The position numbers were made by a program, and so were the translations under genes. A DNA stretch of 64,000 bases from an uncultured Bacteroidales bacterium (GTDB taxonomy: Bacteria > Bacteroidota > Bacteroidia > Bacteroidales > UBA932): the NCBI GenBank assembly GCA_947588835.1, contig CANPZS010000004.1:1-64000 (forward strand), given 5' to 3'. Positions 9,753 to 20,834 of this stretch are shown piece after piece (within the stretch, counting starts at the first letter, position 1; every line of letters begins with the position of its first letter). The notes under the pieces are model-generated. The model did not search any database and was not told where the DNA came from. It saw only the letters and a list, made by a program, of their open reading frames with translations.

Positions 9753-10994
9753 TCAGACGAGCTTGTGTATGGCAAGCCCTGAACGCAGCTTGGGTTCGAA
9801 CCATGTCGTTTTGGGCGGCATGATGTTTCCCGAATCCGATATCGCCATCAGCTGGTCCATGGAGACCGGATAAAGAGCGAAGGCCGCCTTCATCTCTCCG
9901 CTGTCCACGCGGCGCTTCAATTCTCCGAGGCCGCGTATGCCGCCCACGAAGTCGATGCGCCTGTCGGTGCGCAGGTCCTTTATGCCGAGTATCTTGTCCA
10001 GCACGAGCCTTGACAGGACGGTGACGTCGAGGACACCTATCGGATCATTGTCGTCGTAGCGTCCTTCAAGCGCCTCGAGGCAATACCATTCTCCGTCCAG
10101 ATACATGGAGAACTGATGCAGCTTCCCCGGACGGAATTCGTCGGAGCCTTTTTCGGTGACGTTGAAATCCTTTCTGAGCGCCTCGATGAATTCTTCCTTG
10201 CCGAGACCGTTCAAGTCTTTGACCACGCGGTTGTAGTCGAGGATTTTCAGCTGGCTGGCGGGGAAGCATACGGCCATGAAATAGTTGTATTCTTCGTTGC
10301 CGGCATGCGCCGGATTCTGCTCCCTCTTTTCCGCGCCTACTCGGGCCGCCGCGGCCGTTCGGTGGTGTCCGTCGGCTACGTAGAAGGCTTCGACCTCTCC
10401 GGTGAATATCCTCGTGATGTCCGCCGTCGTGGCGTCGTCGGTGATGGCCCAGAACGTATGCCCGAATCCGTCTTCGGCAGTGAAGTCATAGTCGGGTGCC
10501 TTTGCGGTGACCGCGCTTACGATGGCGTCGAGGGCAGCGTTGTCCCTGTATGCGAAGAATACCGGCTCTATGTTCGCGTTCTGGATGCGGACATGGATCA
10601 TGCGGTCGTCCTCTTTGTCTTTGCGCGTGAGCTCATGCTTCTTTATATGTCCGTCGGCGTAGTCGTCGATGTGGGCGCACAGCACGATGCCGTACTGCGT
10701 GCGTCCGTCCATGGTCTGGGCATATACGTAATAGCAAGGCTTGGAGTCCTGGACGAGCCATCCCTTTTCCTGCCATGCCTTGAAATTTTGCACGGCCCGT
10801 TCGTATACCCTTTCGTCGTGGTCGGGCAGTATGGGGTCGAAATCTATCTCCGGCTTGGTGATGTGCAGAAGGGATTTTTCGTTGGCGAGTGTCTTGGCCT
10901 CGGCCGAGTCGAGCACGTCGTAGGGAGGTGCGGAAACGGCTTCGGCTATGTTTTTGGGCGGCCTGAGCGCCGCGAAAGGTTTTACGCGTACCAT
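9753..10994 (-). CDS. DUF1015 family protein
   Basis: 413 aa; MVRVKPFAALRPPKNIAEAVSAPPYDVL, ADGHHRTAAAARV. Confidence 0.9.
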   Translation of the reverse strand: MVRVKPFAALRPPKNIAEAVSAPPYDVLDSAEAKTLANEKSLLHITKPEIDFDPILPDHDERVYERAVQNFKAWQEKGWLVQDSKPCYYVYAQTMDGRTQYGIVLCAHIDDYADGHIKKHELTRKDKEDDRMIHVRIQNANIEPVFFAYRDNAALDAIVSAVTAKAPDYDFTAEDGFGHTFWAITDDATTADITRIFTGEVEAFYVADGHHRTAAAARVGAEKREQNPAHAGNEEYNYFMAVCFPASQLKILDYNRVVKDLNGLGKEEFIEALRKDFNVTEKGSDEFRPGKLHQFSMYLDGEWYCLEALEGRYDDNDPIGVLDVTVLSRLVLDKILGIKDLRTDRRIDFVGGIRGLGELKRRVDSGEMKAAFALYPVSMDQLMAISDSGNIMPPKTTWFEPKLRSGLAIHKLV

Positions 10995-11001
10995 GATGAT
11001 G

Positions 11002-11922
11002 CTATTTGTTTACCTGGAACCGTGTGTCGCCGGTGGCGAAATAGTTCACTATCTGCCTTGCGGCGGCAAGACCGGCGTTGATGTTGGCCTCGGCCGTCTG
11101 TGCGCCCATCTTCTTGGGGGTGGCGAACACGCGGAGACCGAATTTCTCCTTGAGCGTCCCGTAATTGTCGGGAGCCACGTCGGTGATGTATTTGAGGTCC
11201 GGACGATCTTCCAGGGCCTTTTCGAGGCCGGCTTCGTCTATGACTTCCTTGCGGGCCGTATTGACGAGGGTAGCGCCCTTGGGCATGGACGTAATGAGTT
11301 TGTAGCCTATCGAGCCTATGGTCTGCGGGGTGGCCGGGATATGTACTGACACATAGTCCGAATTGGCATAGAGCGCTTCCACCGACACTGCCGGTTCGGC
11401 TCCGCCTGCGGCTATCTGCTCCTCGCTGAGGAACGGGTCCACGGCCGACACTTTCATGCCGAGCGCCGCGGCCTTGGCCCCTACGAGCCTGCCCACGTTG
11501 CCGAAGGCCTGTATGCCTACCGTCTTGCCCGCTATCTCGGTGCCCGTGGAGGGCGTGAACTGCGTCCTTGCCATGAAAATCATCATCGCTATGGCGAGTT
11601 CGGCCACGGCGTTGCTGTTCTGTCCGGGGGTGTTCATCACCACCACGCCTTTCGCGCTTGCCGCCTGGAGGTCTATGTTGTCGAATCCCGCTCCGGCGCG
11701 TACTACTATTTTCAGTCTGCCGGCCGCGTTCAGCACGTCCGCGCTTACTTTGTCGCTGCGCACTATGAGGGCGTCGGCGTCCGCCGCGGCTTCGGCGAGC
11801 ACGGCCCCGTCACCGTATTTTTCGAGAAGGGCGAATTCGTGTCCGGCCCCTTCCACTATTTCCCTGATTCCGTCGACTGCCTTCTTGGCGAAAGGCTTGT
11901 CGGTAGCTACGAGTATTTTCAT
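11002..11922 (-). CDS. serA: D-3-phosphoglycerate dehydrogenase
   Basis: 306 aa 2-hydroxyacid dehydrogenase; RAGAGFDNID, next to serC. Confidence 0.85.
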   Translation of the reverse strand: MKILVATDKPFAKKAVDGIREIVEGAGHEFALLEKYGDGAVLAEAAADADALIVRSDKVSADVLNAAGRLKIVVRAGAGFDNIDLQAASAKGVVVMNTPGQNSNAVAELAIAMMIFMARTQFTPSTGTEIAGKTVGIQAFGNVGRLVGAKAAALGMKVSAVDPFLSEEQIAAGGAEPAVSVEALYANSDYVSVHIPATPQTIGSIGYKLITSMPKGATLVNTARKEVIDEAGLEKALEDRPDLKYITDVAPDNYGTLKEKFGLRVFATPKKMGAQTAEANINAGLAAARQIVNYFATGDTRFQVNK

Positions 11923-11929
11923 ATTGCCG

Positions 11930-13003
11930 TCATGCTTTCAGTTTAGCGAATTCCTGCATGCAGCTTACGAGGGCCTTGACGTCCTCAGCCGTGCAGGCGT
12001 TGTATATGGATGCGCGGAAGCCTCCCACGGAGCGGTGCCCCTTGATGCCCACCATGCCGCATTCCTTGGCGTATGCGAAGAATTCGTCCTGGAGACTTTC
12101 GTATCCCGGGGCCATCACGAAGCATACGTTCATTATCGATCTGTCTTCTTTGGCAGCCGTGCCGGTGAAGAGGGGATTGCGGTCGATCTCGTCGTAGAGC
12201 AGCCCGGCCTTTTCATTGTCGATGCGGTGGATGGCCTCGACGCCGCCTATTCCCTTGAGCCATTTGAGAGTCTCGTTCATGACGAAAATGGAGAATACCG
12301 GAGGCGTGTTGAACATGGAGAGCTTGTCGATGTGCACGCGGTAGTCGAGCATCGTGGGTATGTACCGCGATACCTTGCCGAGGGCGTCCTTGCGGATTAT
12401 GGCGAAGATGACGCCGGCGGGGCCTACGTTCTTCTGGGCGCCTCCGTAGATGAGGGCGTATTTGCCCACGTCGACCGGACGGCTCATTATGTCGGACGAC
12501 ATGTCGGCGACCAAAGGTACCGGGCAGTCCATGTCTTCGTGTATTTCAGTGCCGTATATGGTGTTGTTGGTGGTTATGTGCAGATAGTCCAGATCGCCGG
12601 GAATCTCGAATCCCTTGGGGATGTAGCTGTAGTTGCGGTCGGCGGAGCTGGCTATGGCATAGGCGTTTCCGATGCCCTGCGCCTCCTTGAGAGCCTTGTG
12701 CGCCCATACGCCCGTGTCGAGATAGGCGGCCTTCCTTTCGAGGAAATTCATGGCAACGTAAAGGAACTGCAGGCTGGCGCCGCCTCCGAGGAAGATTACC
12801 TCATGAGTGTCCGGAATGTGCAGCAGCTCTTTCCATAGAGCACGGCATTCATCCATGGTGGCGTCCCATTCCTTGGTGCGGTGGGAGATCGACAGGACCG
12901 AGACTCCCGTACCTTTGAAATCCCTGAGGGCCTCGATGGCATTGTCTATTGCCGCCTGCGGCAGCAGGCAAGGTCCGGCATTGAAAACATGTACTTTTTT
13001 CAT
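11930..13003 (-). CDS. serC: Phosphoserine aminotransferase
   Basis: 357 aa; [26 protein letters not shown]-lysine motif. Confidence 0.95.
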   Translation of the reverse strand: MKKVHVFNAGPCLLPQAAIDNAIEALRDFKGTGVSVLSISHRTKEWDATMDECRALWKELLHIPDTHEVIFLGGGASLQFLYVAMNFLERKAAYLDTGVWAHKALKEAQGIGNAYAIASSADRNYSYIPKGFEIPGDLDYLHITTNNTIYGTEIHEDMDCPVPLVADMSSDIMSRPVDVGKYALIYGGAQKNVGPAGVIFAIIRKDALGKVSRYIPTMLDYRVHIDKLSMFNTPPVFSIFVMNETLKWLKGIGGVEAIHRIDNEKAGLLYDEIDRNPLFTGTAAKEDRSIMNVCFVMAPGYESLQDEFFAYAKECGMVGIKGHRSVGGFRASIYNACTAEDVKALVSCMQEFAKLKA

Positions 13004-13085
13004 TTCGTTCTAAATTTCCGGTTGTAATCCGATTGTGCGATAAAGATAACCATTTATTATCAAAATAAAAGGAAAATCCGCAAAA

Positions 13086-13715
13086 TTATAATTCTTCTAC
13101 GGAAAGTCCCTCTATCTTTGAAACCCGCCCGATGAAATCTTCGGCCAGCGAAAGCCTGACCTGCGTCTCGATGCTGCATGTCTCGCCGAATTCCTGTGCC
13201 GGCTGCGGCAGGCGCAGTTCCTTTATGATTTTCATGACGGCGTTCATGGACAGATAGCCGAAAACGAGGCGGAAACGTCGCACGGCCGTCTTTTCCACTA
13301 TTTCCGCGTGCGCTATCGCGTCGGCCGACGCAGTCTTGTATGCCCTTATGAGTCCCGGAATGCCGAGCTTTATCCCGCCGAAATAGCGGACGACCACTAT
13401 CAGTATGTCGCTGAGCCCGGCGGAATCTATCTGTCCGAGTATGGGACGCCCTGCCGAGCCGGAGGGTTCGCCGTCGTCGCTCGAGCGGAATGTCTGTCCG
13501 AGGTGCCCGAGCCGGTACGCGTAGCAGTGGTGCCTGGCGTCGTGGTACTCCTTGCGCAGTCCGGAAATTATCTCCCGGACCTCGTTTTCGCTTTCCACGG
13601 GGTACGCAAGGGCGATGAAACGGCTGCCGTTGTCCTTGAACAGGCCTTCGCTGCGAGCCGATATGCTCCTGAAGGAATCCTCAATATGTTTTTCCGCCGC
13701 GTTCATCCTTGCCAA
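13086..13715 (-). CDS. YigZ/IMPACT family protein
   Basis: 209 aa; DDGEPSGSAGRPIL, VVVVRYFGGIKLG. Confidence 0.92.
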   Translation of the reverse strand: MARMNAAEKHIEDSFRSISARSEGLFKDNGSRFIALAYPVESENEVREIISGLRKEYHDARHHCYAYRLGHLGQTFRSSDDGEPSGSAGRPILGQIDSAGLSDILIVVVRYFGGIKLGIPGLIRAYKTASADAIAHAEIVEKTAVRRFRLVFGYLSMNAVMKIIKELRLPQPAQEFGETCSIETQVRLSLAEDFIGRVSKIEGLSVEEL

Positions 13716-13774
13716 AAATAAGGTTTTTTTTGTAATCGGAGCGGAATAATTTAATTTTGTTGAAATTCTTTTTT

Positions 13775-14338
13775 ATGGTATTCAGATACAAGGTTACGCT
13801 TGCCGGAATCAAGGGATTCCACCGTATTTATGATATCAATGGCGATTCTTCGTTGTACACGTTCCACAGGCAGCTTCAGTCCGATCTCGAACTTCCTCAG
13901 GATCAGCTGATAGTGTTCAAGGCTTTGGATGCCGGCGGAGGCGTGGTCGGCCGTTACGGACTTTTCGACCTCGGGTCCGGCACCGTGGACAAAATCACCG
14001 TCAGGAGCACGGTCGCGGCCGGGATAGCCAGCTTCGTATACTTTTATGACGTGGCCAACAAGAAAAGCGTCCGCATAACCCTTGAAGGCGAAGAAGAGGA
14101 CGCCGTCGTGGATGCGGACTCCCCGGTGCTGGTGGATTCCAAGGGACCGGAGCCCCTTGCTTTCGAAAACGGATACGTCGCCTACGAAGATCTGCCGGAA
14201 GAAGTCAGGAATCCTCTGCACGGCGGCGCGGGGGAGCGGGACGATGAAGATGACCTGGAGGATGACGAGGATGAAGAAGATGATGATGACGACGATGAGG
14301 AGGGGGAAGTGATCTACGACGGCAGCGAGTCTTTCTGA
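13775..14338 (+). CDS. Hypothetical protein, possibly plasmid pRiA4b ORF-3-like fold, with acidic C-terminal tail
   Basis: 187 aa from MVFRYKVTLAGIKGFHR; -7 TAATTTTG at 13752-13759; tail DDEDDLEDDEDEEDDDDDDEEGE. Confidence 0.65.
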   Translation: MVFRYKVTLAGIKGFHRIYDINGDSSLYTFHRQLQSDLELPQDQLIVFKALDAGGGVVGRYGLFDLGSGTVDKITVRSTVAAGIASFVYFYDVANKKSVRITLEGEEEDAVVDADSPVLVDSKGPEPLAFENGYVAYEDLPEEVRNPLHGGAGERDDEDDLEDDEDEEDDDDDDEEGEVIYDGSESF

Positions 14339-14350
14339 ATGCCTTAGTCT

Positions 14351-15220
14351 GTGCGTACCATGGGCAGGAAACTCATCATAATCCTCGGGCCTACGGCCGT
14401 GGGCAAGACGGATTTCGGCATAGAGACTGCCCTCGGGTGCGGCTCTCCGGTGATATCCTGCGATTCGAGACAGATATACAAAGAAATGTCCATAGGGACG
14501 GCCGTTCCGGACGCTTCCCGGCTGGCCGCCGTCAGGCACTATTTCATACAGACCGAGTCGGTGCGGACCCTGTATACGGCCGGCGACTATGAACGCGACG
14601 CCCTTGCCCTCATCGGCCGTCTTTTCTCGGAGGGACACGATACGCTCGTCATGGTGGGAGGCTCCATGCTGTATATGGATGCAGTCTGCAACGGACTGGA
14701 CGAGATGCCGGACACGCCGCCGGCGCTCAGGGCCGAATTGACTTCGAGGCTGGAGAAAGAGGGCCTCGCGTCTCTGACGGAGGAACTGCTTTCCATAGAT
14801 CCCGCCGCCGGCGGCATGATAGCCCTTGACAATCCCCGGCGTGTCCTGCGGGCGCTGGAGCTTTGCATCTCCACCGGGAAACCGTATTCGTCATTCCGGT
14901 CCGGACGCGTGCGCAAGCGTGATTTCGAGATAGAGAAAATAGGCCTTTCCCGCCCCCGCAAGCTCCTTTATGAGCGCATAGACCGGCGCGTTTTGGACAT
15001 GATGGACGCCGGGCTTCTCGACGAAGTCCGTTCGCTGCGGCAGTATCGTCATCTGCCGGCCCTCAATACGGTGGGCTACCGTGAACTTTTCGATTTCCTC
15101 GACGGACGCATTTCCCTCGACGAGGCCGTCTCGCTGATACAACAGAACAGCCGCCACTACGCAAAGAGACAACTTACGTGGTGGCGGCGTGACAAGTCTG
15201 TCCGCTGGCTGGAACTCTGA
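14351..15220 (+). CDS. miaA: tRNA dimethylallyltransferase
   Basis: 289 aa; GPTAVGKTDFGIE, SCDSRQIYKEMSIGTA. Confidence 0.95.
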   Translation: MRTMGRKLIIILGPTAVGKTDFGIETALGCGSPVISCDSRQIYKEMSIGTAVPDASRLAAVRHYFIQTESVRTLYTAGDYERDALALIGRLFSEGHDTLVMVGGSMLYMDAVCNGLDEMPDTPPALRAELTSRLEKEGLASLTEELLSIDPAAGGMIALDNPRRVLRALELCISTGKPYSSFRSGRVRKRDFEIEKIGLSRPRKLLYERIDRRVLDMMDAGLLDEVRSLRQYRHLPALNTVGYRELFDFLDGRISLDEAVSLIQQNSRHYAKRQLTWWRRDKSVRWLEL

Positions 15221-15226
15221 TCGGGA

Positions 15227-16621
15227 CTATTCTTCCGCGAAAGCGTAGCTGAAGCCCTTTATGCGGTTCCAGTTGCCGCGTGTGAAGTCGGGCACTTCCA
15301 CGGGAGCGCAGCCGTTGTCCATCGATATGCGGGACAGTTCCACTATGCTGCACCATTCGGCGAGGTCATATACGTCCATGTCGAGCGGCAGGCCGTGGTT
15401 GAGGCAATAGATGAGCCTGTAATCCATTATGAAGTCCATTCCTCCGTGTCCGCCCACTTCTTTGGCGAGCTGCACGAGCTCCGGAGTCAGGATGGGGCTG
15501 GGATATTTTTCGCGGAGGACCGCCACCTGCGCCCTGCTGAGCGGAACGTGCGCGTTGAGGTTGTCGTAGTCGGGCGTTCCTTCGGGCGCCGTGTCGGGAC
15601 GTATAAGCACCTGCTCCACGGGATATTTGCCGGCATACCCGTCCGTGCCCACTATCTGGTACATGCGGTCGTAGGGCCTGGGGGTCATGACGTCGTGCTC
15701 GATGAGTATGCTCTTGCCGAGTTCGGTGCGGATCATGGTCATGGTCTCGTCGCCGTTGGCGAAATCTTCGCAAGGCTTGCCGGTGCGTTTTTCAACGTGC
15801 TTCTTGCCGTTGAACGAGTCGGTGTCCATGGCCACGAGAGTCTTCAGGCGGTCTCCGCGGTGTATGTTGAGCACCTGGCATACGGGGCCGAAGCCGTGGG
15901 TCGGATATACGTCTCCGCGGTTCAGACGGTTGAAATCGAGTCTCCAGTTGTTCCAGTACGCATCCCAGAATTCATCGAGGTTGTGGTGGTATGAGCCTTC
16001 GGCGTGGATCACGTCGCCGAACAGGCCGGCCTGCGCGAACGCGAGGGTGGACAGCTCGAAGAAATCGTAGCAGCAGTTTTCGAGCACCATGCAGTGCTTC
16101 CTTGTCCTTTCGGAGGTGTTGACGAGATCCCAGCATTCCTGCAGCGTGGTGGCCGAGGGCACTTCTATGGCCACGTGCTTTCCGTGCTCCATCGCGTACA
16201 GCGCCACGGGTACATGATGCTTCCAGTCGGTGCATATGTATACGAGGTCTACGTCAGGATCTTCGCACAGTTCCTTGTAGGCTTCTTCGTAGCCGGTGTA
16301 TCCGTCGGCGGTTATCCCTTTGCCGGACAGATATCCGAGGCTCGCTTCTACTCTCTCCGGAACTACGTCGCATACGGCCGTCACTTTGGCTCCGGGCACG
16401 AAGGTCATCCTTTGCACCGCGTCGCCGCCCCTCATTCCGAGGCCTACGACTCCGACTCCCACTTCCTCAATGGGATCTGCGGCGAAGCCGAGCATGTCCT
16501 CCTGGCCTGCAGGGCGTTCCGGAACGTCGGTCTTTATGATTCCGCTGCTCTGGCTCGTGTTCCCGCAACCCGTGCATACTATGCACAGGGCAGCGATTGT
16601 CGCATATAATACTTTTTTCAT
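15227..16621 (-). CDS. Gfo/Idh/MocA family oxidoreductase, GH109-like lipoprotein
   Basis: 464 aa; lipoprotein signal ending TGCG; VGVVGLGMRGG, AIEVPSA, YPTHGFGPVCQ. Confidence 0.85.
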   Translation of the reverse strand: MKKVLYATIAALCIVCTGCGNTSQSSGIIKTDVPERPAGQEDMLGFAADPIEEVGVGVVGLGMRGGDAVQRMTFVPGAKVTAVCDVVPERVEASLGYLSGKGITADGYTGYEEAYKELCEDPDVDLVYICTDWKHHVPVALYAMEHGKHVAIEVPSATTLQECWDLVNTSERTRKHCMVLENCCYDFFELSTLAFAQAGLFGDVIHAEGSYHHNLDEFWDAYWNNWRLDFNRLNRGDVYPTHGFGPVCQVLNIHRGDRLKTLVAMDTDSFNGKKHVEKRTGKPCEDFANGDETMTMIRTELGKSILIEHDVMTPRPYDRMYQIVGTDGYAGKYPVEQVLIRPDTAPEGTPDYDNLNAHVPLSRAQVAVLREKYPSPILTPELVQLAKEVGGHGGMDFIMDYRLIYCLNHGLPLDMDVYDLAEWCSIVELSRISMDNGCAPVEVPDFTRGNWNRIKGFSYAFAEE

Positions 16622-16655
16622 TCTTTGTATTTTTATTTGGTTTGACTTAATCTGT

Positions 16656-18797
16656 CTAACTTATTTCGGCTCCGTCGGACACGCTTTCGTGCGGCGTGAC
16701 GAAACGCATTCTGCCGTCCTGCTGCTTCGCCATAAGTATCATTCCCCTGGATTCTATCCCTTTGATGACGCGGGGCTTGAGGTTGGCGAGGATGCATATC
16801 TGCTTTCCTACCATTTCTTCGGGGGAATATTGCTCAGCGATGCCCGACACTATGGTGCGGCGGTCGAAGCCCGTGTCTATGGTCAGCTTCAGGAGCTTGT
16901 CGGTCTTGGGCACGCGCTCGGCCTCAAGCACGGTGGCCGTGCGGATGTCCATCTTTCCGAATTCTTCGAAGGTGCATTCGGCTTTCTGCGGCGTCCCGGA
17001 ATGCTTTCTGCGTATTTCGTCGAGCCTGGCCGTCTGCGCCTCTATTACGGAGTCCTCTATCTTGCTGAACAGCAGGACGGCTTCGCCGAGCCTGTGCCCG
17101 GGGGACAGCAGTTCCGGGGCTCCGAGCATCTCCCACGTCAGCACCGGACGGTCTTCGCCGCTTTCCGGACTGCCCGTATGAAGGGCCCGTCCCTCTCCGT
17201 CCTTGTAGAAATTGACGGTGGGGCTTCCTTCGCCGGCCCTGTAGTCGCGCCCCGCGTCTATGCCCACGCGCAGTATGTTCCTAAGTTTCTCCGCGGAGAA
17301 CGGCAGGAACGGTTCGAAGGCTACCGCCAGGTCGGCGCATATCTGCAGCGACGTGTAAAGTATGGAGGCGGTGCGGTCCATGTCGGTCTTGGCGGTTTTC
17401 CACGGCTCGGTGTCGGAAATGTATTTGTTGCCTATCCGGGCCATGTCCATGGCCTCTTTGAGGGCCTCGCGGAAATGGAAGGTCTCCAGATAGCTTTCCA
17501 TCGCCCTGCGGCATTCGGGAATGCGTGCGAGAGTCTCGGCGTCGATGTCAGCGGGCTTGGGATTGCCGGGGACGGCCCCTCCGAAATATTTCTGCGTCAG
17601 CACCACGGCGCGGTTCACGAAGTTGCCGAACACTGCCACGAGCTCGTTGTTGTTGCGGGCCTGGAAGTCTTTCCACGTGAAATCGTTGTCCTTGGTCTCC
17701 GGGGCGTTGGCGCACAGCACGTATCGCAGCACGTCTTCCTGTCCGGGAAAGTCTTTCAGGTAGTCCTGCAGCCAGATGGCCCATTCCTTGGAAGTCGATA
17801 TCTTGTCGCCTTCGAGGTTGAGGAACTCGTTGGCCGGAACATTGTCCGTCAGGACGTAGCCGCCTTCCGCCCTGCACATGGACGGGAACACGATGCAATG
17901 GAACACTATGTTGTCCTTGCCTATGAAGTTCACTATCCTCGTGTCGTCGGATTTCCACCATTTTTCCCAGCTTTCGGGCAGGAGTTCGCGCGTGTTGGAA
18001 ATATACCCTATCGGGGCGTCGAACCAGACGTACATCACTTTCCCTTCGGTGCCTTCCACCGGCAGGGGAATGCCCCAGTCAAGGTCGCGGCTGACGGCGC
18101 GGGGCTGGAGCCCGCCGTCGAGCCATGATTTGCACTGTCCGTAGACGTTCGTCTTCCATTCCTTGTGGTTTTCAAGGATCCATTCGCGCAGCCACGGTTC
18201 GTATTCGTCGAGAGGCAGATACCAGTGCGTTGTGTTTTTCTTTACGAGCCTGCCGCCGCTCAGCGAGGAACGCGGATTGCCGAGCTCCTCGGGGCTCAGG
18301 GTGCTGCCGCATTTTTCGCACTGGTCGCCGTATGCGTCGGGATTGCCGCATTTGGGGCAAGTGCCCACTATGTATCTGTCGGCAAGGAAAGTCCCGGATT
18401 CTTCGTCATAGTATTGCTCGGTCTCCTTGGTGATGAACTTGCCGTTTTCGTACAGCTTCCTGAAAAACTCGGAGGCCGTCTTTTCATGCACTTCCGAAGT
18501 GGTCCTGGAGTATATGTCGAAATTGATTCCGAGGCCGCTGAACGAATCGCGGATGATCTTGTGGTATTTGTCCACAATGTCCTGGGGGCTTACGCCCTGC
18601 TTTTTCGCCTTGATGGTGATGGGCACCCCGTGTTCGTCGGAGCCGCATACGTACAGCACGTCTTCGCCCCTCAGCCTGAGATATCTTACATATATGTCCG
18701 CCGGGACGTACACTCCGGCGAGATGTCCTATGTGTACCGGACCGTTTGCATACGGCAGCGCCCCGGTCACAAGCGTGCGTTTGAATCGTTTGTCCAT
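16656..18797 (-). CDS. metG: Methionyl-tRNA synthetase
   Basis: 713 aa from [26 protein letters not shown]; zinc knuckle; C-terminal tRNA-binding domain. Confidence 0.97.
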   Translation of the reverse strand: MDKRFKRTLVTGALPYANGPVHIGHLAGVYVPADIYVRYLRLRGEDVLYVCGSDEHGVPITIKAKKQGVSPQDIVDKYHKIIRDSFSGLGINFDIYSRTTSEVHEKTASEFFRKLYENGKFITKETEQYYDEESGTFLADRYIVGTCPKCGNPDAYGDQCEKCGSTLSPEELGNPRSSLSGGRLVKKNTTHWYLPLDEYEPWLREWILENHKEWKTNVYGQCKSWLDGGLQPRAVSRDLDWGIPLPVEGTEGKVMYVWFDAPIGYISNTRELLPESWEKWWKSDDTRIVNFIGKDNIVFHCIVFPSMCRAEGGYVLTDNVPANEFLNLEGDKISTSKEWAIWLQDYLKDFPGQEDVLRYVLCANAPETKDNDFTWKDFQARNNNELVAVFGNFVNRAVVLTQKYFGGAVPGNPKPADIDAETLARIPECRRAMESYLETFHFREALKEAMDMARIGNKYISDTEPWKTAKTDMDRTASILYTSLQICADLAVAFEPFLPFSAEKLRNILRVGIDAGRDYRAGEGSPTVNFYKDGEGRALHTGSPESGEDRPVLTWEMLGAPELLSPGHRLGEAVLLFSKIEDSVIEAQTARLDEIRRKHSGTPQKAECTFEEFGKMDIRTATVLEAERVPKTDKLLKLTIDTGFDRRTIVSGIAEQYSPEEMVGKQICILANLKPRVIKGIESRGMILMAKQQDGRMRFVTPHESVSDGAEIS

Positions 18798-18799
18798 TT

Positions 18800-20800
18800 C
18801 TATTGTCTGTCGGTTTTCTCTCTTCCGAGACGTTTGTTTATTTCCTGTCTTATCTGGTTGGCCTTGTCTATCTCCTGCATTATCTTCAGCTGTCCGTCCT
18901 CTCCGGCGGAAGACAGCCTCGCCGTCAGCTCGCGCAGCCTGGCCCTCATCTTTTTTTCTTGATAGGCGAGTATGGAACGCGGCACGAACCTGACGAGCCA
19001 TGAGGCCCGCGTCATCATGGCCTCGGAAAAATTCTTGACGGTGAGCAAATATTTTTCCTCCGAAAGCTCGGCCGCGATGAACGCCGTGGTGCGGTCTTCG
19101 TCGTTGAGCAGGTTCCTGATTATCTGGTCCTGCGGCAGCCCGGCGTCGTACATGCGGAAATAGGCGTCGTACACTTTGCGGTAGACGTCGTTCGCGAACG
19201 CCGTGTCGTCGGCCGCCAAGGTCTCGTCTATGAATTCCGCTACCGTGGCCCGTTCTTCTCCGCAATAATATTCCGAATCCCGCTCGAATTCAAGAGGGCT
19301 GCGCCCGTATGCGAGGATGAAGCTGAGCAGCTCTTTTTCGCTCGGGGCGAGTATGGCGTCATTTTCCATCAGGCGGAGGCTCCCGGCGGATCCTTGTGCC
19401 GATGCGGGCGCCGTCGCGGCCGTCTCGCGTACAGGCGAGGTCTGCGGCGCCCTCTCCTGCCTCGCCGCACGCGTCTTTTCCTGCCGTTCTTCGGCGAGCA
19501 GCCTTTCCCTGGTGACGCGGATGCGGTCGAACAATATCCTGGATTCTATGTTGAACCTGCGGCTGCACCCGTCCACGTAGACTGACCTCTTGACGGCGTC
19601 GGGGATCAGCGCTATGGTATCGGCGATGCCGTTGATGAGCCCGGCCTTTTTAAGCGGGTCGTCGCCCGCGTCTTCGAGCAGCAGGTCCGTCTTGAAATCT
19701 ATGAAGTCCTTTTCGTTGGCCGCTATGAAGTTCCTTACCTCGTCGAGCGTGTGTTTCCTGGCATAGGAGTCCGGATCGTCCCCGTCGGGAATCAGGACCG
19801 TCCTGACGTTCAGCCCCTCTTTCAGTACCATGTCTATGCCTCTCATGGCGGCGTGTATGCCGGCGGAGTCCCCGTCATACATTATGGTGACGTTGTCCGT
19901 GAATTTTTTTATGAGACGGATCTGTTCCAGCGTAAGCGACGTGCCGCTGGAGGCGACGGCGTTGGTGATGCCGAGCTGATGCAGGGAAAGTACGTCGAGA
20001 TAGCCCTCCACGAGGATGCATTTGTCCGTCCTCGATATTTCGTTCTTGGCGAAATAGATGCCGTACAGCGTGCGGCTCTTTACATATATTTCCGATTCTT
20101 TGGAATTTACGTATTTTGCTACGCTCTTGTCGGTTTTGAGGGTACGGCCGCCGAAGGCTATTATCCTGCCGCTCACCGAATGGATCGGAAACATCACCCT
20201 GTCGTAGAAACGGTCGTGGAGGCTTCCCCCGTCCTGTGCGGCGCACAGCCCCGTTTCCGTCAGGTATTCATCCTTGTAGCCGGCGCTCCGGGCCGCGTCC
20301 GTCAGGGCATGGCGGCTTTTCGGGGCCCAGCCGAGGCCGTATTTCTTTATCGTGGCGTCTTCAAGTCCGCGGGAATGGAAATAGGCGAGCCCTATCGTCC
20401 GCCCTTCTTCGGTGTTCAGGCTGTCGGCGAAGAATCTGCCGGCGAAATCGGAAACGAGCATGAGGCTCTCGCTGCGCTGGCGTTTGGCGATTTCCTCCGC
20501 GCTCTCCTCTTTCTCCACTATTTCTATATTGTATTTTCTGGCGAGGTATCTCAGGGCCTCCACATACGAAAGGTGCTCGTATTCCATGACGAAGCCCACC
20601 GCGGAGCCGGCCTTGCCGCAGCCGAAGCATTTGTATATGCCGCGGGACGGCGACACCGAAAAGGAAGGAGTCTTCTCGTTGTGGAAGGGACAGCATGCGA
20701 CATAGTTTCCGCCGCGCCGACGCAGCGTTACGAAATCGCTTATGACATCGACTATTTCGGCCGTGTCAAGAATCCTGTTCACCGTCTCCTGCGGAATCAT
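18800..20800 (-). CDS. dnaG: DNA primase
   Basis: 666 aa; [29 protein letters not shown] zinc finger, [14 protein letters not shown]. Confidence 0.97.
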   Translation of the reverse strand: MIPQETVNRILDTAEIVDVISDFVTLRRRGGNYVACCPFHNEKTPSFSVSPSRGIYKCFGCGKAGSAVGFVMEYEHLSYVEALRYLARKYNIEIVEKEESAEEIAKRQRSESLMLVSDFAGRFFADSLNTEEGRTIGLAYFHSRGLEDATIKKYGLGWAPKSRHALTDAARSAGYKDEYLTETGLCAAQDGGSLHDRFYDRVMFPIHSVSGRIIAFGGRTLKTDKSVAKYVNSKESEIYVKSRTLYGIYFAKNEISRTDKCILVEGYLDVLSLHQLGITNAVASSGTSLTLEQIRLIKKFTDNVTIMYDGDSAGIHAAMRGIDMVLKEGLNVRTVLIPDGDDPDSYARKHTLDEVRNFIAANEKDFIDFKTDLLLEDAGDDPLKKAGLINGIADTIALIPDAVKRSVYVDGCSRRFNIESRILFDRIRVTRERLLAEERQEKTRAARQERAPQTSPVRETAATAPASAQGSAGSLRLMENDAILAPSEKELLSFILAYGRSPLEFERDSEYYCGEERATVAEFIDETLAADDTAFANDVYRKVYDAYFRMYDAGLPQDQIIRNLLNDEDRTTAFIAAELSEEKYLLTVKNFSEAMMTRASWLVRFVPRSILAYQEKKMRARLRELTARLSSAGEDGQLKIMQEIDKANQIRQEINKRLGREKTDRQ

Positions 20801-20834
20801 TGGAATGCCATTTGATGCAAAGATACTAAATAAA

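Noticed and set aside
18798-19265. N-terminal 156-residue extension of metG in the ORF track
   Set aside because: Arg-rich out-of-frame translation of dnaG; real start is MDKRFKRT at 18797
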